Origin: Coriobacteriaceae bacterium
Lineage (GTDB): Bacteria; Actinomycetota; Coriobacteriia; Anaerosomatales; D1FN1-002
DNA: 14,174 nt
Assembly (NCBI GenBank): GCA_013824215.1
Contig: PNNM01000023.1
Span: 1 to 14,174, forward strand
Reading direction: 5' to 3'
Below are positions 13,003 to 14,174 of the stretch, piece after piece (positions within the stretch are counted from its first letter, which is position 1; the number at the start of each line of letters is the position of its first letter). The notes under the pieces were generated by a model. The model was not told where the DNA came from. It made no database searches and saw only the letters and a list, made by a program, of their open reading frames with translations. Both the position numbers and the translations under genes were made by a program.

Positions 13003-14174
13003 ATGTCATCCGTCATCGTCCCCGCCCAAGAGCGGCGTCTCATGTCGGCCGATCCGCTCGACTCGGGCGGCGTGCTGCGCATCGACACCTCCCTCGGACT
13101 CGATGCGTTCCCGGGGTCCCGCACGCTCGCCGATGCGCGACTGCTCCTCGCCGCCCTCGCCGAGCAGCCCGCGAAGGCGACGGCCGAGATGAAGAACCTC
13201 AACCGCAAGTTCGTCGCGCGCATGGTGGCTGAGATGACCTGGCCGCCCGGGTACACGGAGATCTTCCTGGATCGCCGAGTGCTGGATGAGATGGACGTGT
13301 CGCGCCTCTACGTGTTGAGGAACCTGATGGAAGTCGCCGGCCTCGTGAACCGCCGCAAGGGCGCCTTTCACGCGACCCGGCTCGGCAAGCGCCTGCTCAG
13401 CCCCGCCTGCGCGGGCGAGCTGTTCGGTCTGCTGCTTCGGTCCTATCTCGGCCGCCTGAACTGGGCATTCGTCGGGTTCGGCCCTGAGGATCGTGACATG
13501 CAAGCGCACTGCGTGCACGCACTCTGGTCCGTGCGCCACATCGCCTCCGAGGGCGCCACCACCGACGAGATCGCCCCGCGCATCGTCTCGGACCCGACCA
13601 TCTGGGGGAGGCTGGCGCGATTCCCGGGCGGACCGGACGCCCTGCCGCGAGCCGTGCAACGCAGACTGCTGGAACCCCTGTGGGACTTCGGCCTGCTCGC
13701 GCGCGAGCCAGAGGATCCGGAGCAGGGCGAGGGGCCTCCGCGGTGGCGGGTCACTCCGCTGTTCGACTCAGCCGTCGCGTTCGACCTCGCTCTCGCGCCG
13801 ACCGCCGACCCCGTTTCCCCGGACGACGCGGTCGTCGCCCTCAAGATCACGCTCTCGGGGACCACGCCACCGGTCTGGCGGCGGCTCGAAGTGCCGGCGT
13901 CGCTCACGCTCGAGCAGCTGCACGCCGTGCTCAACACCGCGATGGGCTGGCTCGACTACCACTTGCACGCGTATGAGATCGAGGGGCGGCGGTACGCTGA
14001 TGGCGCCGACTCGTGGGACGACCTCGATGACACCCTACCCGAGGCGGACATCGTGCTCGGCGACCTGTTCCGCGCCGGAGTGCGCCGGTTCACCTACGAC
14101 TACGACTTCGGCCATGGGTGGCAGCACGAGGTCGCGGTCGAGTCGCTCGGCCAGCCTGTGTCCGGAGCCCTCTA
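13003..14174 (+). CDS. Plasmid pRiA4b ORF-3 family protein (3' end cut by window edge)
   Basis: The frame is open for 390 codons to the right edge. Residues 1-275 form an N-terminal region with mixed helices and a probable winged-helix segment (about 95-145: DEMDVSRLYVLRNLMEVAGL, then RRKGAFHATRLGKRLL). From residue 277 the pRiA4b ORF-3 domain begins: LKITLSGTTPPVWRRLEVPA, LTLEQLHAVLNTAMGW, a HLHAYEIEGRRY strand, and FTYDYDFGHGWQHEV (about 371-385). This last part, with the D-x-G-x-x-W-x-H pattern, is the family signature. The biochemical function of the family is not established. The start is ATG at 13003-13005 with AGAGAGGA just upstream (12991-12998). It is the only plus-strand gene in the window and is divergent from the ATPase gene, with which it may form an accessory pair. 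Confidence 0.85.
   Translation, partial: MSSVIVPAQERRLMSADPLDSGGVLRIDTSLGLDAFPGSRTLADARLLLAALAEQPAKATAEMKNLNRKFVARMVAEMTWPPGYTEIFLDRRVLDEMDVSRLYVLRNLMEVAGLVNRRKGAFHATRLGKRLLSPACAGELFGLLLRSYLGRLNWAFVGFGPEDRDMQAHCVHALWSVRHIASEGATTDEIAPRIVSDPTIWGRLARFPGGPDALPRAVQRRLLEPLWDFGLLAREPEDPEQGEGPPRWRVTPLFDSAVAFDLALAPTADPVSPDDAVVALKITLSGTTPPVWRRLEVPASLTLEQLHAVLNTAMGWLDYHLHAYEIEGRRYADGADSWDDLDDTLPEADIVLGDLFRAGVRRFTYDYDFGHGWQHEVAVESLGQPVSGAL

Overview
The window is high-GC bacterial DNA with tightly packed genes, frequent GTG/TTG starts and 4-base stop/start overlaps. The order lysA - hom - thrB - ... - rho, all on the minus strand, is an expanded form of the classic actinobacterial lysA-hom-thrC-thrB-rho cluster. 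This suggests an actinobacterium. A coriobacterial or deep-branching anaerobic/thermophilic lineage is possible, but that is inference; no rRNA or other decisive marker is present.

Layout from right to left, the reading direction of most genes. At the right edge (13003-14174, plus strand) is a truncated pRiA4b ORF-3-like gene. It diverges from a single-gene AAA/STAND-type ATPase (11610-12806, minus). Between them lies an AT-rich palindrome (12826-12866) that can be read as two superimposed divergent promoters. A probable terminator (11561-11583) ends the ATPase unit. Next come lysA (diaminopimelate decarboxylase, 10052-11413), a 652-base non-coding region (9400-10051), and hom-thrB (homoserine dehydrogenase and homoserine kinase, 7172-9399). 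Then follow an O-antigen-ligase/Wzy-like membrane protein (5741-7120), sppA (4677-5663), a calcineurin-like metallophosphoesterase (3822-4628), cyclic 2,3-diphosphoglycerate synthetase (2479-3825), 2-phosphoglycerate kinase (1571-2482), an FSA/TalC-type transaldolase (857-1519) and the 5' part of rho (1-860).

Two systems stand out. (1) The lysA-hom intergenic region holds two copies of a 97-bp perfectly identical repeat, 280 bp apart. On the minus strand each copy has a promoter-like TTG.../TACAGT pair with the same 16-base spacer. Starting about where transcription should begin, each encodes a 72-nt RNA that folds into a long hairpin rich in G-U pairs and capped by a GCAA tetraloop. In the hom-proximal copy, the 3' arm of the basal stem can alternatively pair with the 5' arm of a 10-bp GC hairpin downstream. 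That is the layout of a transcription-attenuating riboswitch for hom-thrB. I do not recognise the RNA class. (2) Metallophosphoesterase, cDPG synthetase and 2-phosphoglycerate kinase are chained by GTGA overlaps. They form a complete two-step pathway from 2-phosphoglycerate to cyclic 2,3-diphosphoglycerate, a solute known from thermophilic methanogens, together with a phosphoesterase that could turn the product over.

The six genes between thrB and rho all begin with GTG or TTG, whereas the four flanking amino-acid and termination genes all begin with ATG. This supports the six being an insertion into the ancestral cluster. thrC is not at its usual position.
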